Assembly (NCBI RefSeq): GCF_011044995.1
Contig: NZ_JAAKZW010000037.1
Coordinates: forward strand, 1 to 43,781
Source of the DNA: Streptomyces mesophilus
GTDB taxonomy: Bacteria; Actinomycetota; Actinomycetes; Streptomycetales; Streptomycetaceae
Direction of reading: 5' to 3'
DNA length: 43,781 bases
The notes beneath the pieces are model-generated. The model was not told the DNA's origin. It made no database searches and saw only the letters and a program-made list of their open reading frames with translations. The stretch's first letter is position 1, and each line of letters opens with the position of its first letter. Made by a program: the position numbers and the translations under genes. Positions 22,499 to 31,844 of the stretch are shown piece after piece.

Positions 22499-24031
22499 TC
22501 AGCAGCGCTTTCCGTCCTCCGGGACCTTGCCCTCGAGGAGGTAGCGGTTGATCGCCGTGTCGATGCAGTCGCTGCCGCGCCCGTACGCCGTGTGCCCGTC
22601 GCCGTCGTACGTGAGCAGCGTGCCGGTCGCCAGCTGGTCCGCCAGGGACTCGGCCCACTTGTACGGGGTGGCCGGGTCGCGGGTCGTGCCGACGACAAGG
22701 AGCGGGGCGGCGCCCTTCGCCTCGATGCGGTGGGCCGAACCGGTGGGCTTCTCCGGCCAGTACGCGCAGGTCAGACCGGCCCAGGCGAGGCCCTCACCGA
22801 AGACGGGTGAGGCCTTCTGGAAGTCGGGGGCCGCCTTCTCGACCTGATCGGGGGAGGTGAACGCGGCAGGCAGGTCGAGGCAGTTGACGGCCGCGTTGGC
22901 GAACATGATGTTGCCGTACTTCCCGTCGGGCTGCCGCTCGTAGTAGCTGTCGGAGAGCAGCAGCAGACCCGAGCCGTCCTTGTCCTTCATCGCGGAGGTG
23001 AGGGCGTCGCGCAGCTGGGGCCAGGCTCCCTCGTCGTACATCGCGGCGATCACGCCGGTCGTCGCGAGGGACTCGCCCAGCTCGCGGTCGCCGGCCGGGA
23101 TCGGCTTCGCGTCCAACTCCTTGAAGAACGCGGAGAGTCGACGGCTCGCGTCCTCGGGGCTCGTGGTGCCGAGCGGGCAGTCGCTCTCCTTGACGCAGTC
23201 CTTGGCGAAGGACTGGAAGGCGGTCTCGAAGCCGGCGGTCTGGTCGAGGTTCATCTGCTCGGCGGGCAGGGACGGGTCCATCGCGCCGTCGAGCACCAGA
23301 CGGCCGGTCTTCTCGGGGAAGAGCTCGGCGTAGGTCGAGCCCAGGAAGGTGCCGTAGGAGGCGCCGACGTAGTGCAGCTTCCCGTCGCCCAGGACCTCGC
23401 GCAGGAGGTCCATGTCACGGGCGGCGTCGACGGTGGAGACATGGGGCAGGATCCGCGCCGAGCGCTTCTCGCAGCTCTGCGAGAACTCCTTGTACGCGGC
23501 GACCAGTTGATCCTGCTCACGGCTGTCGTCCGGAGTGACGTCCGTCTGCGTGTACGCGTCCATCTCCTTGTCGCCGAGGCACTCGACGGGTGCGCTGCGG
23601 GCCACGCCGCGCGGGTCGACGGCGACCATGTCGTAGCGGGCGCGGACCGGGGCCGGGTAGGCGAGGGCGGCGTACGCCTGGAGGTACTCGATCGCGGAGC
23701 CGCCGGGGCCGCCCGGGTTGACCAGGAGCGAGCCGATGCGCTTGCCGGGGCCCGTGGCCTTCTTGCGCGAGACGGCAAGCTTGATCTCGCCGTCGTCCGG
23801 CTTCGTGTAGTCGAGGGGCGCCTTCAGGGTCGAGCACTCGAAACCGGGGACGCCGCACTCGCGCCACTTCAACTGCTGTGCGGAGTACGCCTCGAGGGCG
23901 TCCTGGGCCGAGGAGTCGAGGGAGGACTGGGCCGAGGGATCCGGTGAACTCCCCCCGGAACAGCCGGAGATGAGCAGCCCCGCCGCGAGGAGCGCGGCGG
24001 CGGTACGGGCGAGGGGGGCGTTGGTGCGCAT
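22499..24031 (-). CDS. Secreted alpha/beta-hydrolase lipoprotein (tripeptidyl aminopeptidase-like)
   Basis: 510 residues. A lipoprotein signal peptide ends at the lipobox LLISGC (Cys24), so the enzyme is exported and anchored outside the membrane. The hydrolase core shows the oxyanion region VNPGGPGGSAIEYL, nucleophile elbow GASYG (Ser225), an Asp in VVGTTRDPATPY and a His in DGDGHTAYGRGSDC. A C-terminal TAP-like segment (CAYWPEKPTGSAHRIEAKGAAPLLVVG) is present. Together these match streptomycete Slp/tripeptidyl aminopeptidase-type exopeptidases. It probably trims peptides outside the cell. It is monocistronic. Two-base differences in start are not an issue: the ATG precedes a normal charged n-region. 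Confidence 0.92.
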   Translation of the reverse strand: MRTNAPLARTAAALLAAGLLISGCSGGSSPDPSAQSSLDSSAQDALEAYSAQQLKWRECGVPGFECSTLKAPLDYTKPDDGEIKLAVSRKKATGPGKRIGSLLVNPGGPGGSAIEYLQAYAALAYPAPVRARYDMVAVDPRGVARSAPVECLGDKEMDAYTQTDVTPDDSREQDQLVAAYKEFSQSCEKRSARILPHVSTVDAARDMDLLREVLGDGKLHYVGASYGTFLGSTYAELFPEKTGRLVLDGAMDPSLPAEQMNLDQTAGFETAFQSFAKDCVKESDCPLGTTSPEDASRRLSAFFKELDAKPIPAGDRELGESLATTGVIAAMYDEGAWPQLRDALTSAMKDKDGSGLLLLSDSYYERQPDGKYGNIMFANAAVNCLDLPAAFTSPDQVEKAAPDFQKASPVFGEGLAWAGLTCAYWPEKPTGSAHRIEAKGAAPLLVVGTTRDPATPYKWAESLADQLATGTLLTYDGDGHTAYGRGSDCIDTAINRYLLEGKVPEDGKRC

Positions 24032-24092
24032 CCACCGAGAGTAATGGGGCGGTCGCAGAGTGCAGCAAGTCCGCCTCGTACGAGTGAAGCCC

Positions 24093-25298
24093 TCAGCCCG
24101 CCCGCAGCGCCATCGTCATCGCCTCCACCGCGAGCAGCGGTGCCACATTGCGCTCCAGGGCCTCGCGGCAGGCCGAGATCGCCTCGATCCGGCGCAGGGT
24201 CGCCTCCGGTGAGGAGGAGCGGGCCAGGCGCTCCAGATGGTCGCGCTGATCGACGTTGGAGAGGGCCACCTGGGAGCCCAACTGCAGGGCGAGCACATCC
24301 CGGTAGAAGCCCGTGAGGTCGGTGAGCGCGAGGTCGAGGGTGTCGCGCTGCGTCCGCGTACGCCGGCGCTTCTGCCGGTCCTCCAGATCCTTCATCACGC
24401 CCGCGGTGCCGCGCGGCATCCGCCCGCCCTGGCCGCCGCCGAGCGCCGCCTTGAGGTCCTCGGTCTCCTTGGTGTCGACTTCCTCGGCGAGCTGCTTGGC
24501 ATCGTCGCCGGCCGAATCGATCAGCTCCTGGGCGGCCTTGAGGCAGCCGCCGATGTCGGCGACCCGCAGCGGCAGCTTGAGCACGGCGGCCCGCCGCTCA
24601 CGCGCCCGCGGATCGGTCGCGAGCCGGCGCGCCCGGCCGATATGCCCCTGCGTGGCCTGGGCGACGGCGGCCGCGACGGGCGGTTCGATGCCGTCACGCC
24701 GGACGAGGATGTCGGCGACCGCGGACACCGGCGGGGTGCGCAGGGTGAGGTGGCGGCAGCGGGAGCGGATCGTGGGCAGCACATCTTCGAGCGAGGGCGC
24801 GCACAGCAGCCAGACCGTGCGCGGAGCGGGCTCCTCGACGGCCTTGAGCAGCACATTGCCGGCGCCTTCGGTGAGCCGGTCGGCGTCCTCGAGGACGATG
24901 ACCTGCCAGCGGCCGCCGGCCGGGGACATCTGGGCGCGGCGGACGAGGTCGCGGGTCTCCTTGACGCCGATGCTCAGCAGATCGGTGCGGACCACCTCCA
25001 CATCCGCGTGCGTACCGACCAGGGCCGTGTGGCAGCCGTCGCAGAACCCGCAGCCCGGTGTGCCGCCGAGCGCGCGGTCCGGGCTCACGCACTGCAGCGC
25101 CGCGCCGAAGGCGCGCGCCGCGGTGGAGCGTCCCGAGCCGGGCGGCCCGGTGAACAGCCACGCGTGCGTCATCTTCGAACTCGACGGCAGCTCGGTCCTT
25201 GCGGCCGCCGCCGTCACATACGCGTCGGCATCCCGCGCGGCAGCCTCCAGCTGCGCGCTGACCCGGTCCTGACCCACCAGGTCGTCCCATACGGGCAT
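24093..25298 (-). CDS. holB: DNA polymerase III delta' subunit
   Basis: 401 residues. The AAA+ clamp-loader fold starts MPVWDDLVGQDRVSAQLEAAA. The Walker A-like loop is GPPGSGRST (Arg in place of the usual Lys), the zinc-binding Cys cluster is CGFCDGC with an earlier Cys, Walker B-like VIVLEDADRL is present, and the RSRC sensor region supplies the arginine finger in RSRCRHLTL. As in other delta' subunits, ATP hydrolysis is not expected. It assembles with tau/gamma and delta to load the beta clamp. It follows tmk on the same strand by 95 bp, as in other streptomycetes, which supports a nucleotide/replication operon. A 10-bp hairpin lies between them. Confidence 0.95.
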   Translation of the reverse strand: MPVWDDLVGQDRVSAQLEAAARDADAYVTAAAARTELPSSSKMTHAWLFTGPPGSGRSTAARAFGAALQCVSPDRALGGTPGCGFCDGCHTALVGTHADVEVVRTDLLSIGVKETRDLVRRAQMSPAGGRWQVIVLEDADRLTEGAGNVLLKAVEEPAPRTVWLLCAPSLEDVLPTIRSRCRHLTLRTPPVSAVADILVRRDGIEPPVAAAVAQATQGHIGRARRLATDPRARERRAAVLKLPLRVADIGGCLKAAQELIDSAGDDAKQLAEEVDTKETEDLKAALGGGQGGRMPRGTAGVMKDLEDRQKRRRTRTQRDTLDLALTDLTGFYRDVLALQLGSQVALSNVDQRDHLERLARSSSPEATLRRIEAISACREALERNVAPLLAVEAMTMALRAG

Positions 25299-25345
25299 GG
25301 GGTGCCGCCCTTCATTTCTTGCCGGGCCCGAGTGCTCCGGTGCCT

Positions 25346-25377
25346 GTGCCCTGCCCGTCCATTGTGGGGCAGGGCAC
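25346..25377 (-). promoter_or_regulatory. Hairpin between tmk and holB
   Basis: TGCCCTGCCC (25347-25356) pairs with GGGCAGGGCA (25367-25376) around a 10-nt loop, with G25346/C25377 extending it. It has no T-run, so an attenuator or processing site is as likely as a terminator. Confidence 0.4.
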
Positions 25378-25393
25378 TGACAGTCCCGTCAGG

Positions 25394-28300
25394 TCAGCGC
25401 CGCCGACCCCGCCCGCCTTCGTCCTCATCGTGATCGCCGAGCAACTCGTCCGCCAACGAAGGCAGATCGTCCAGCGGGGTCTCCTCCGCCCAGTCCGAGC
25501 GCGGGCGGCGCCGTGGCGTGCCCGTCTCGTCGACCTGCGGAAGCTCCCGCGTACGGTCCTCGCCGCCGCCGGCCGGCCGCTCGTCGCGGAACAGGCCCGG
25601 CGGGACCCGGTCGGCCGGGCCCTGGGACCGGGCGTCGCCCTGGGACCGGGCGTCGCGGGGCGCGGGCGCGTCCTCACGTACCGGAGGAATCACCGCGGTC
25701 TCATCGGCCGCACCCGGCTTCGGCAGCACGGCGGTCTCCTCGGCCGGGCTCACCGCGGGCGCCTTCGCCTGCTGCTCGGGGGCCGAGTCCTCCCGTACGG
25801 GCGGAAGGACGGCCGTCTCATCGGCAGGCGGCGTCGACGGCGACTGCGACTGCGACGGTGACTGCCCGGGCGCGGGGATCGGCGTGGAGACCGTGGTCTC
25901 CTCCGTACCCTTCACGATCGGCGTCGGCACAGTGGTCTCCGCGTCGGGCATGGCGGCCGCTGCCGCCGCTGACGAGGCGGCGGCCGCGGCCCGCCGTGCT
26001 TCCTCCGCCTTCAACAGCGCCTCTTCCGCCTTGCGCTGCTTGTCGAGGCGCCGCTCCTCGGCCTCGTCCCGCAGCCGCTGCTCCTCGGCGGCCTGGCGCC
26101 GGCGGCGCTCCTCCTCCGCGGCCCGCAGCTGCTCCTCGGCCTCACGCCTGCGGCGCTCCTCCTCGGCGAGCCGGCGGGCTTCCTCGGCGCGTGCGCGCGC
26201 CTCCTCGGCCTGCCGCTCCTCCTCGCGGCGCCGCGCCTCCTCCAGCTCGCGGCGCTTGCGCTCCTCTTCCTCGGCGCGAAGGCGGGCCAGCTGCTCCTGG
26301 CGCTCGCGCTCCAGGCGCTCCTCCTCGGCCTTGCGCGCGGCCTCTTCCTCGGCGCGCCGCCGCGCCTCCTCCTCGGCCGCCTTGCGCGCCTCTTCCTGCG
26401 CCTTCTTCTCCGCGTCGGAGAGCGGCAGCAGCTGGTCGAGACGGTGGCGTACGACGGTGGTGACGGCCTCGGGCTCCTGGGCCGCGTCGACCACGAGATA
26501 GCGCCCGGGGTCGGCGGAGGCCAGCGTCAGGAATCCGGTCCGTACCCGCGCGTGGAACTCGGCCGGCTCCGATTCGAGCCGGTCCGGCGCCTCGGTGAAG
26601 CGCTCGCGCGCGGCCTCCGGCGAGACGTCGAGCAGCACGGTCAGATGCGGTACGAGCCCGTCGGTCGCCCAGCGCGAAATGCGGGCGATCTCCGTCGGGG
26701 ACAGGTCACGTCCGGCGCCCTGGTAGGCCACGGACGAGTCGATGTAACGGTCGCTGATGACCACCGCGCCCCGTTCGAGGGCGGGACGGACGACCGTATC
26801 CACGTGCTCGGCGCGGTCGGCCGCGTAGAGCAGGGCCTCCGCGCGATGCGAGAGCCCGGCCGATGACACGTCGAGCAGGATCGAGCGCAGCCGCTTGCCG
26901 ACCGGCGTCGCGCCCGGCTCACGCGTGAGCACGACCTCGTGCCCCTTGGAGCGGATCCACTCGGCGAGCGCGTCGGCCTGCGTGGACTTGCCCGCGCCGT
27001 CACCGCCTTCGAGCGCGATGAAGAACCCGGTGGCGGCCGGCGCCTGGGCCGGCTCGGCGCCGCGCAGCGCATCGGTGAGATCGCGGCGCAGCGGAACGCC
27101 GGAACGGTCGTCGGTCTTCGCCAGTACAAGAGCGGCCACGGGCAGCAGCAAAGCACCCGCCAGCATCAGCAGGAAGGCGGCACCACCGTGCGCGAAGACG
27201 AACTTGCCGTTCTCCAGACGGTGTTCCCCGATCAGCCCGGCGAGCACGGGCGCGACGATCGCGGCCAGCGCGACCGAGACCCGGACGACGGCCTGCAGAT
27301 GCTCGGTCGTACGGGTCCGCCGGAAGTCCTCGACCTCCAGGTCGAGCAGCGCGTGCCCGGTGTTCGCCGCGACCCCGGCCGCGGTCCCCGCAAGGCCGAG
27401 CAGCAGCAGAACGGTGGTCTGATCCGGTACGAGACCGGCGGCGAGCAGCGCGATCCCGGCCACCGCGATCGCGAGCGCAAGGAGCCGGCGCCGCGACAGG
27501 GCGGGCAGCACCGAGGGCGCGATCCGGATGCCGAGGACGGTGCCCGCGGTCAGCGCGAACGCGAAGATCCCGAAGAGCACCGGCCCGCCGCCCAGGTCGA
27601 TCGCGTGCAGCACGACCACGGAAACGGCGGCCGCGATCGCCGCGGCGACGGACGCGCACGCGAGGACGAGCAGCGGGATGGCACCCGTACGTCCCTTGTC
27701 GACGCCGCTGCCGGTCTTCGGCCGGCGCAGCCCCTCGAGCGGGGAACGGGCGCGCGGGGTCTGGCTGTCGGGCAGTTCGAGGAAGTAGACGACGGACAGC
27801 GAGGCGGCGAAGAGACCCGCCGCGACATACGAGGCGAGCGCGGCCTGGTGCTGCTCGAACCAGATGACTCCGGCGCCGAGCAGATTCCCGATCAGCGTGG
27901 CGGCGATCAGCACCAGCGCGCCGACGGGCAGCGCGATGAAGCCCGTACGCAGCGACAGGCGCCGCAGCGCTTCGGTGTGATCCGGCAGCGGGCGTACCGT
28001 CGCGCCCTCCAGGGGCGGCGCGGGCAGCAGCGCGGGTGCGGCGCTCTCGCGGGCGACGGTCCACAGCCGCTCGGCGACCCCGATCACGAACCCGGTCACG
28101 AGCAGCACGGCGAGCGCACTGTCCGGGGTCCAGTCGATCCACAGCGGCGCGATGATCAGGAGCGCGGCCCGCAGACCGTCCGCCACGATCATGGTCCAGC
28201 GGCGGTCGAGCGGCCCGCCCTCCCGTCGCCCGCCACCACCCTTGTTCGAAGTCGCTGCGCTCCCCTTTGATCCCGCCGCGGTGAGCGCGGTCAGCGGGCC

Positions 28301-28579
28301 GAGCAGCACGGCGCCGAAGATCAGCGTCGCAAGGATCCGGGCGCCGAAAACGGCGGTGACGGCGAAGGCGACTCCGCGATAACCACCGCCGAAGGACTGC
28401 TCGGCGAGAGCCGCCTGCACCCCGAGCAGGACGAGAACGAGCAGCGCGAGCGCATCCCCGATCCCGCCCACGAACTGCGCGCTCCACAGGCGCTTCAGCG
28501 GGGGATGACGCAGCAGCGCACGGACGGCACGCTCTCGGGAGTCGGCGACCAGGGCGGCATCGGAGTCGTCTCGGGTCAT
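25394..28579 (-). CDS. tmk: Thymidylate kinase fused to an MFS-like membrane domain
   Basis: 1061 residues in four parts. Residues about 25-510 form an MFS-like membrane domain of roughly 12 helices (LWSAQFVGGIGDALALLVLVLLG...). Residues about 515-725 are a complete dTMP kinase: P-loop EGGDGAGKST with Lys531, TREPGATPVGKRLR, the DRYIDSSVAYQGAGRDL motif and a DVSPEAARERF region. Residues about 735-880 are a long charged coiled coil (EEARRRAEEEAARKAEEERLERERQEQ...). The last 170 are disordered and carry repeated (D/E)ETAV(L/I)P motifs. Tmk phosphorylates dTMP to dTDP and is normally only about 210 residues. Similar fusions occur in streptomycetes, so this is not an assembly artefact. What the membrane half does is unknown to me. 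It is followed by holB. Confidence 0.93.
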   Translation of the reverse strand: MTRDDSDAALVADSRERAVRALLRHPPLKRLWSAQFVGGIGDALALLVLVLLGVQAALAEQSFGGGYRGVAFAVTAVFGARILATLIFGAVLLGPLTALTAAGSKGSAATSNKGGGGRREGGPLDRRWTMIVADGLRAALLIIAPLWIDWTPDSALAVLLVTGFVIGVAERLWTVARESAAPALLPAPPLEGATVRPLPDHTEALRRLSLRTGFIALPVGALVLIAATLIGNLLGAGVIWFEQHQAALASYVAAGLFAASLSVVYFLELPDSQTPRARSPLEGLRRPKTGSGVDKGRTGAIPLLVLACASVAAAIAAAVSVVVLHAIDLGGGPVLFGIFAFALTAGTVLGIRIAPSVLPALSRRRLLALAIAVAGIALLAAGLVPDQTTVLLLLGLAGTAAGVAANTGHALLDLEVEDFRRTRTTEHLQAVVRVSVALAAIVAPVLAGLIGEHRLENGKFVFAHGGAAFLLMLAGALLLPVAALVLAKTDDRSGVPLRRDLTDALRGAEPAQAPAATGFFIALEGGDGAGKSTQADALAEWIRSKGHEVVLTREPGATPVGKRLRSILLDVSSAGLSHRAEALLYAADRAEHVDTVVRPALERGAVVISDRYIDSSVAYQGAGRDLSPTEIARISRWATDGLVPHLTVLLDVSPEAARERFTEAPDRLESEPAEFHARVRTGFLTLASADPGRYLVVDAAQEPEAVTTVVRHRLDQLLPLSDAEKKAQEEARKAAEEEARRRAEEEAARKAEEERLERERQEQLARLRAEEEERKRRELEEARRREEERQAEEARARAEEARRLAEEERRRREAEEQLRAAEEERRRRQAAEEQRLRDEAEERRLDKQRKAEEALLKAEEARRAAAAASSAAAAAAMPDAETTVPTPIVKGTEETTVSTPIPAPGQSPSQSQSPSTPPADETAVLPPVREDSAPEQQAKAPAVSPAEETAVLPKPGAADETAVIPPVREDAPAPRDARSQGDARSQGPADRVPPGLFRDERPAGGGEDRTRELPQVDETGTPRRRPRSDWAEETPLDDLPSLADELLGDHDEDEGGRGRRR

Positions 28580-28631
28580 CCGCCCAGCCTATCCGGACGG
28601 CTTGACTCCCCGTGCCCCCTCCCGAACAAAG

Positions 28632-28669
28632 GTCCGCCCCCTCACCGTCGTACGGGAGGGGGCGGACCG
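28632..28669 (-). terminator. Terminator between topA and tmk
   Basis: GGTCCGCCCCCTC (28632-28644) pairs perfectly over 13 bp with 28657-28669, with a 12-nt loop; on the minus strand tttgttc follows. It lies 18 bp beyond the topA stop, so tmk probably has its own promoter as well. Confidence 0.78.
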
Positions 28670-28686
28670 CTGTCGCGTACCGGAAC

Positions 28687-31527
28687 TCAGTCCTCGGCCG
28701 GAGCCGACGCCGCAGCCTTCTTCACGGCCGCGGCCGTCTTCTTGGCCGGAGCCTTCTTCGCGGCCGAAGCCGTGGTCTTCTTGGCGGCGGTCTTCTTGGC
28801 CGCCGTCTTCTTCGCCGGAGCCTTCTTCGCCGGAGCCTTCTTCGCCGCCTTCTTGGCGACCTTCTTCGCCGGCCCCTTCGCCCGCTTCTCGGCAAGCAGC
28901 TCGAACCCGCGCTCCGGCGTGATCTCCTCCACGGAGTCCGCCGCCCGCAGCGTCGCGTTCGTCTCGCCGTCCGTCACGTACGCACCGAAGCGCCCGTCCT
29001 TGACGACCACCGGCTTCCCGGAGACCGGGTCCTCACCCAGCTCCTTCAGCGGCGGCTTCGCGGCAGCGCGCCCCCGCGCCTTCGGCTGGGCGTAGATCGC
29101 GAGCGCCTCGTCGAGCGTGATCGAGAAGAGCTGCTCCTCGTTCTCCAGGGACCTGGAGTCCGTGCCCTTCTTCAGATACGGGCCGTAGCGCCCGTTCTGC
29201 GCGGTGATCTCCACACCTTCGGCGTCCGCACCGACCACCCGCGGCAGCGACATCAGCGCGAGCGCGTCGTCGAGCGTCACGGTGTCGAGGGACATCGTCT
29301 TGAACAGCGAGGCCGTCCGCGGCTTCACCGCGTTCTTGCCGGTCTTGGGCGTGCCCTCGGGCAGGATCTCGGTGACGTACGGGCCGTAGCGCCCGTCCCT
29401 CGCGATGATCTCGCGGCCGGTCACCGGGTCCGTACCGAGCGCGAAGTCACCGCTCGGCTTGGCGAGCAGCTCCTCGGCGAGCTCGACGGTCAGCTCGTCG
29501 GGCGCGAGGTCGTCGGGGACGTCCGCGCGCTGGTGGCCCTCGGAGTCCTTCTCGCCGCGCTCGACGTACGGGCCGTAGCGCCCGACGCGCAGCTTGATGT
29601 CGTTGCCGACGGAGAAGGACGAGATCTCCCGGGCGTCGATCGCACCCAGGTCGGTCACGAGCTCCTTCAGACCACCGAGGTGGTCGCCGTCACCGTTGCC
29701 CGCGTCCGACGCCGCACCCGCCGCCGCGTCGCCCTCACCGAAGTAGAAGCGCCGCAGCCACGGCACGGCCTGTGCCTCGCCGCGCGCGATCCGGTCGAGG
29801 TCGTCCTCCATCTTGGCCGTGAAGCTGTAGTCCACGAGCCGCCCGAAGTGCTTCTCGAGCAGGTTGACCACGGCGAAGCTCAGGAAGGACGGCACGAGCG
29901 CCGTGCCCTTCTTGAACACATAGCCGCGGTCGAGGATCGTGCCGATGATCGACGCGTACGTCGACGGGCGGCCGATCTCGCGCTCTTCGAGCTCCTTGAC
30001 GAGCGAGGCCTCGGTGTAGCGGGCCGGCGGCTTGGTCGCATGGCCGTCCACGGACATGTCGTCGGCGGTGAGCGGGTCGCCCTGGGTGACCTGCGGGAGC
30101 CGGCGCTCACGGTCGTCGAGCTCGGCGTTCGGGTCGTCCGCGCCCTCCACGTACGCCTTCATGAAGCCGTGGAAGGTGATCGTCTTGCCGGAGGCGCTGA
30201 ACTCGGCGTCGCGGCCGTCGGATGCGGTGCCACCGATCTTGACGGTGACGGAGTTGCCGACCGCGTCCTTCATCTGGGAGGCGACGGTGCGCTTCCAGAT
30301 CAGTTCGTACAGACGGAACTGGTCACCGGTCAGACCGGTCTCGGCCGGGGTGCGGAAGCGGTCGCCCGAGGGACGGATCGCCTCGTGCGCCTCCTGCGCG
30401 TTCTTGACCTTCCCGGCGTACGTGCGCGGCTTGTCCGGCAGGTAGTCGGCTCCGTACAGCTGCGTGACCTGGGTGCGGGCGGCGGAGACCGCCGTGTCGG
30501 ACAGCGTCGTGGAGTCCGTACGCATATAGGTGATGAAGCCGTTCTCGTACAGCTTCTGCGCGACCTGCATCGTGGCCTTCGCACCGAAGCCCAGCTTGCG
30601 CGAGGCCTCCTGCTGAAGGGTTGTGGTGCGGAACGGCGCGTACGGCGAGCGGCGGTACGGCTTGGACTCGACCGAGCGGACCGAGAACTGGGCGTTCTCC
30701 AGGGCCGCGGCGAGCGCCCGGGCGTTCTGCTCGTCGAGGTGAAGGGTGTTGGCGCCCTTGATCTGGCCGAGCGAGTCGAAGTCACGGCCCTGCGCGACGC
30801 GCTTGCCGTCGACCGTGTTCAGACGGGCGACCAGCTGCGAGGGGTCGGACGCGTCACCGGTACGGCCGGTGCCGAACGTGCCCGTCAGGTCCCAGTACTC
30901 GGCGGAGCGGAACGCGATGCGCTCACGCTCACGCTCGACGACGAGCCGGGTCGCGACGGACTGCACACGGCCCGCCGACAGCCGCGGCATGACCTTCTTC
31001 CACAGGACCGGCGAGACCTCGTAGCCGTAGAGGCGGTCGAGGATACGGCGGGTCTCCTGGGCGTCGACCATCCGCTTGTTGAGCTCGCGGGGGCTGGCGA
31101 CGGCCGCCTGGATCGCGGCCTTGGTGATCTCGTGGAACACCATGCGCTTGACCGGGACCTTGGGCTTAAGGACCTCGAGGAGGTGCCACGCGATGGCTTC
31201 GCCCTCGCGGTCCTCATCGGTGGCCAGGAAGAGTTCGTCGGAATCCTTCAGGAGGTCCTTGAGCTTCTTGACCTGGGCCTTCTTGTCGGCGTTGACGACA
31301 TAGATCGGCTGGAAGTCGTTGTTCACATCCACACCGAGGCGGCGCACCTCGCCGGTGTACTTCTCCGGCACCTCGGCGGCGCCGTTCGGCAGGTCGCGGA
31401 TGTGCCCGACGCTCGCCTCGACGACATACCCCGGGCCGAGGTAGCCCTTGATGGTCTTCGCCTTGGCAGGGGACTCGACAATGACGAGTCGGCGGCCGCC
31501 CTGTGCGGCTTCGCTGGTCGGGGACAA
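28687..31527 (-). CDS. topA: DNA topoisomerase I
   Basis: About 946 residues from TTG at LSPTSEAAQGGRRLVIVESPAKAKTI; the family begins there, and upstream GTG and ATG codons (to 31590) would add a tail unlike the family. TOPRIM residues: Glu in VIVESPAKA and the DxDxE in LATDEDREGEAIAWH. The active-site Tyr334 lies in GFITYMRTDST. The usual Zn-finger tail is replaced by a Lys/Ala-rich tail with PAKK and TAAKK repeats, about 70 residues long, as is normal for streptomycetes, where it aids processivity. It relaxes negative supercoils and is essential. Expression in streptomycetes responds to supercoiling; here the leader also holds two palindromes (31577-31640). Confidence 0.95.
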   Translation of the reverse strand: MSPTSEAAQGGRRLVIVESPAKAKTIKGYLGPGYVVEASVGHIRDLPNGAAEVPEKYTGEVRRLGVDVNNDFQPIYVVNADKKAQVKKLKDLLKDSDELFLATDEDREGEAIAWHLLEVLKPKVPVKRMVFHEITKAAIQAAVASPRELNKRMVDAQETRRILDRLYGYEVSPVLWKKVMPRLSAGRVQSVATRLVVERERERIAFRSAEYWDLTGTFGTGRTGDASDPSQLVARLNTVDGKRVAQGRDFDSLGQIKGANTLHLDEQNARALAAALENAQFSVRSVESKPYRRSPYAPFRTTTLQQEASRKLGFGAKATMQVAQKLYENGFITYMRTDSTTLSDTAVSAARTQVTQLYGADYLPDKPRTYAGKVKNAQEAHEAIRPSGDRFRTPAETGLTGDQFRLYELIWKRTVASQMKDAVGNSVTVKIGGTASDGRDAEFSASGKTITFHGFMKAYVEGADDPNAELDDRERRLPQVTQGDPLTADDMSVDGHATKPPARYTEASLVKELEEREIGRPSTYASIIGTILDRGYVFKKGTALVPSFLSFAVVNLLEKHFGRLVDYSFTAKMEDDLDRIARGEAQAVPWLRRFYFGEGDAAAGAASDAGNGDGDHLGGLKELVTDLGAIDAREISSFSVGNDIKLRVGRYGPYVERGEKDSEGHQRADVPDDLAPDELTVELAEELLAKPSGDFALGTDPVTGREIIARDGRYGPYVTEILPEGTPKTGKNAVKPRTASLFKTMSLDTVTLDDALALMSLPRVVGADAEGVEITAQNGRYGPYLKKGTDSRSLENEEQLFSITLDEALAIYAQPKARGRAAAKPPLKELGEDPVSGKPVVVKDGRFGAYVTDGETNATLRAADSVEEITPERGFELLAEKRAKGPAKKVAKKAAKKAPAKKAPAKKTAAKKTAAKKTTASAAKKAPAKKTAAAVKKAAASAPAED

Positions 31528-31844
31528 CGTGGCTCTTCTCTCCGGTCGACGCTCGGTGGCTGACACGTGCTGCGTTCCGTATGCCTTCATACGGCGTTGC
31601 CGCTGACATTCCCACGGCGCCGCCCTATGCGTTTATACGGTGACGCTGCGGAGTGTGACGGTACAGCCCGCCCCCGTGTCAAACGGGGAAAGCCCGCAGC
31701 AGCCACTCGAACGGTAACCCGACTCCCGCCCTTCCTGCCGCCCGGACTCCCGACCTGGCCTTTCCCGGGTACCGGAGCCTTCTCTCCCGGATTGGCCAGT
31801 TTCCTTCCCGTACGAGGACCGGCCGCGCATCCCGGGGGCGTAGC
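31528..31844. other. Upstream region of topA
   Basis: These 317 bp contain the topA leader and part of the gap to the small membrane gene. They hold the ribosome site ggagagaag before the TTG, two similar palindromes at 31577-31594 and 31623-31640, and a minus-strand TATAAA at about 31630-31635 that could be a -10. The rest (31650-31844) shows no gene or convincing structure. The stop side of the small membrane gene lies at 31845. Confidence 0.5.
31577..31640. promoter_or_regulatory. Two related palindromes in the topA leader
   Basis: CCGTATG-cctt-CATACGG (31577-31594) is a perfect 18-bp palindrome. A degenerate copy, CCCTATG-cgttt-ATACGG, lies at 31623-31640. Their centres are about 46 bp apart. 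Both are upstream of the TTG start and look like an operator pair. Confidence 0.5.

Noticed and set aside
22479..22501. Nested palindrome TGACC-TGCGT-c-ACGCA-gc-GGTCA at the hydrolase stop
   Set aside because: It could be a terminator, but the loop is a single base unless inner pairs open and there is no T-run; left uncalled.
25513..26501. Plus-strand frames opposite the Tmk coiled coil
   Set aside because: Ser/Arg/Pro-rich translations of the repetitive antisense strand, not genes.
28612..31563. 983-codon open frame antisense to topA
   Set aside because: It mirrors topA and has Arg/Leu/Val-rich composition with no domain; typical of GC-rich antisense frames.
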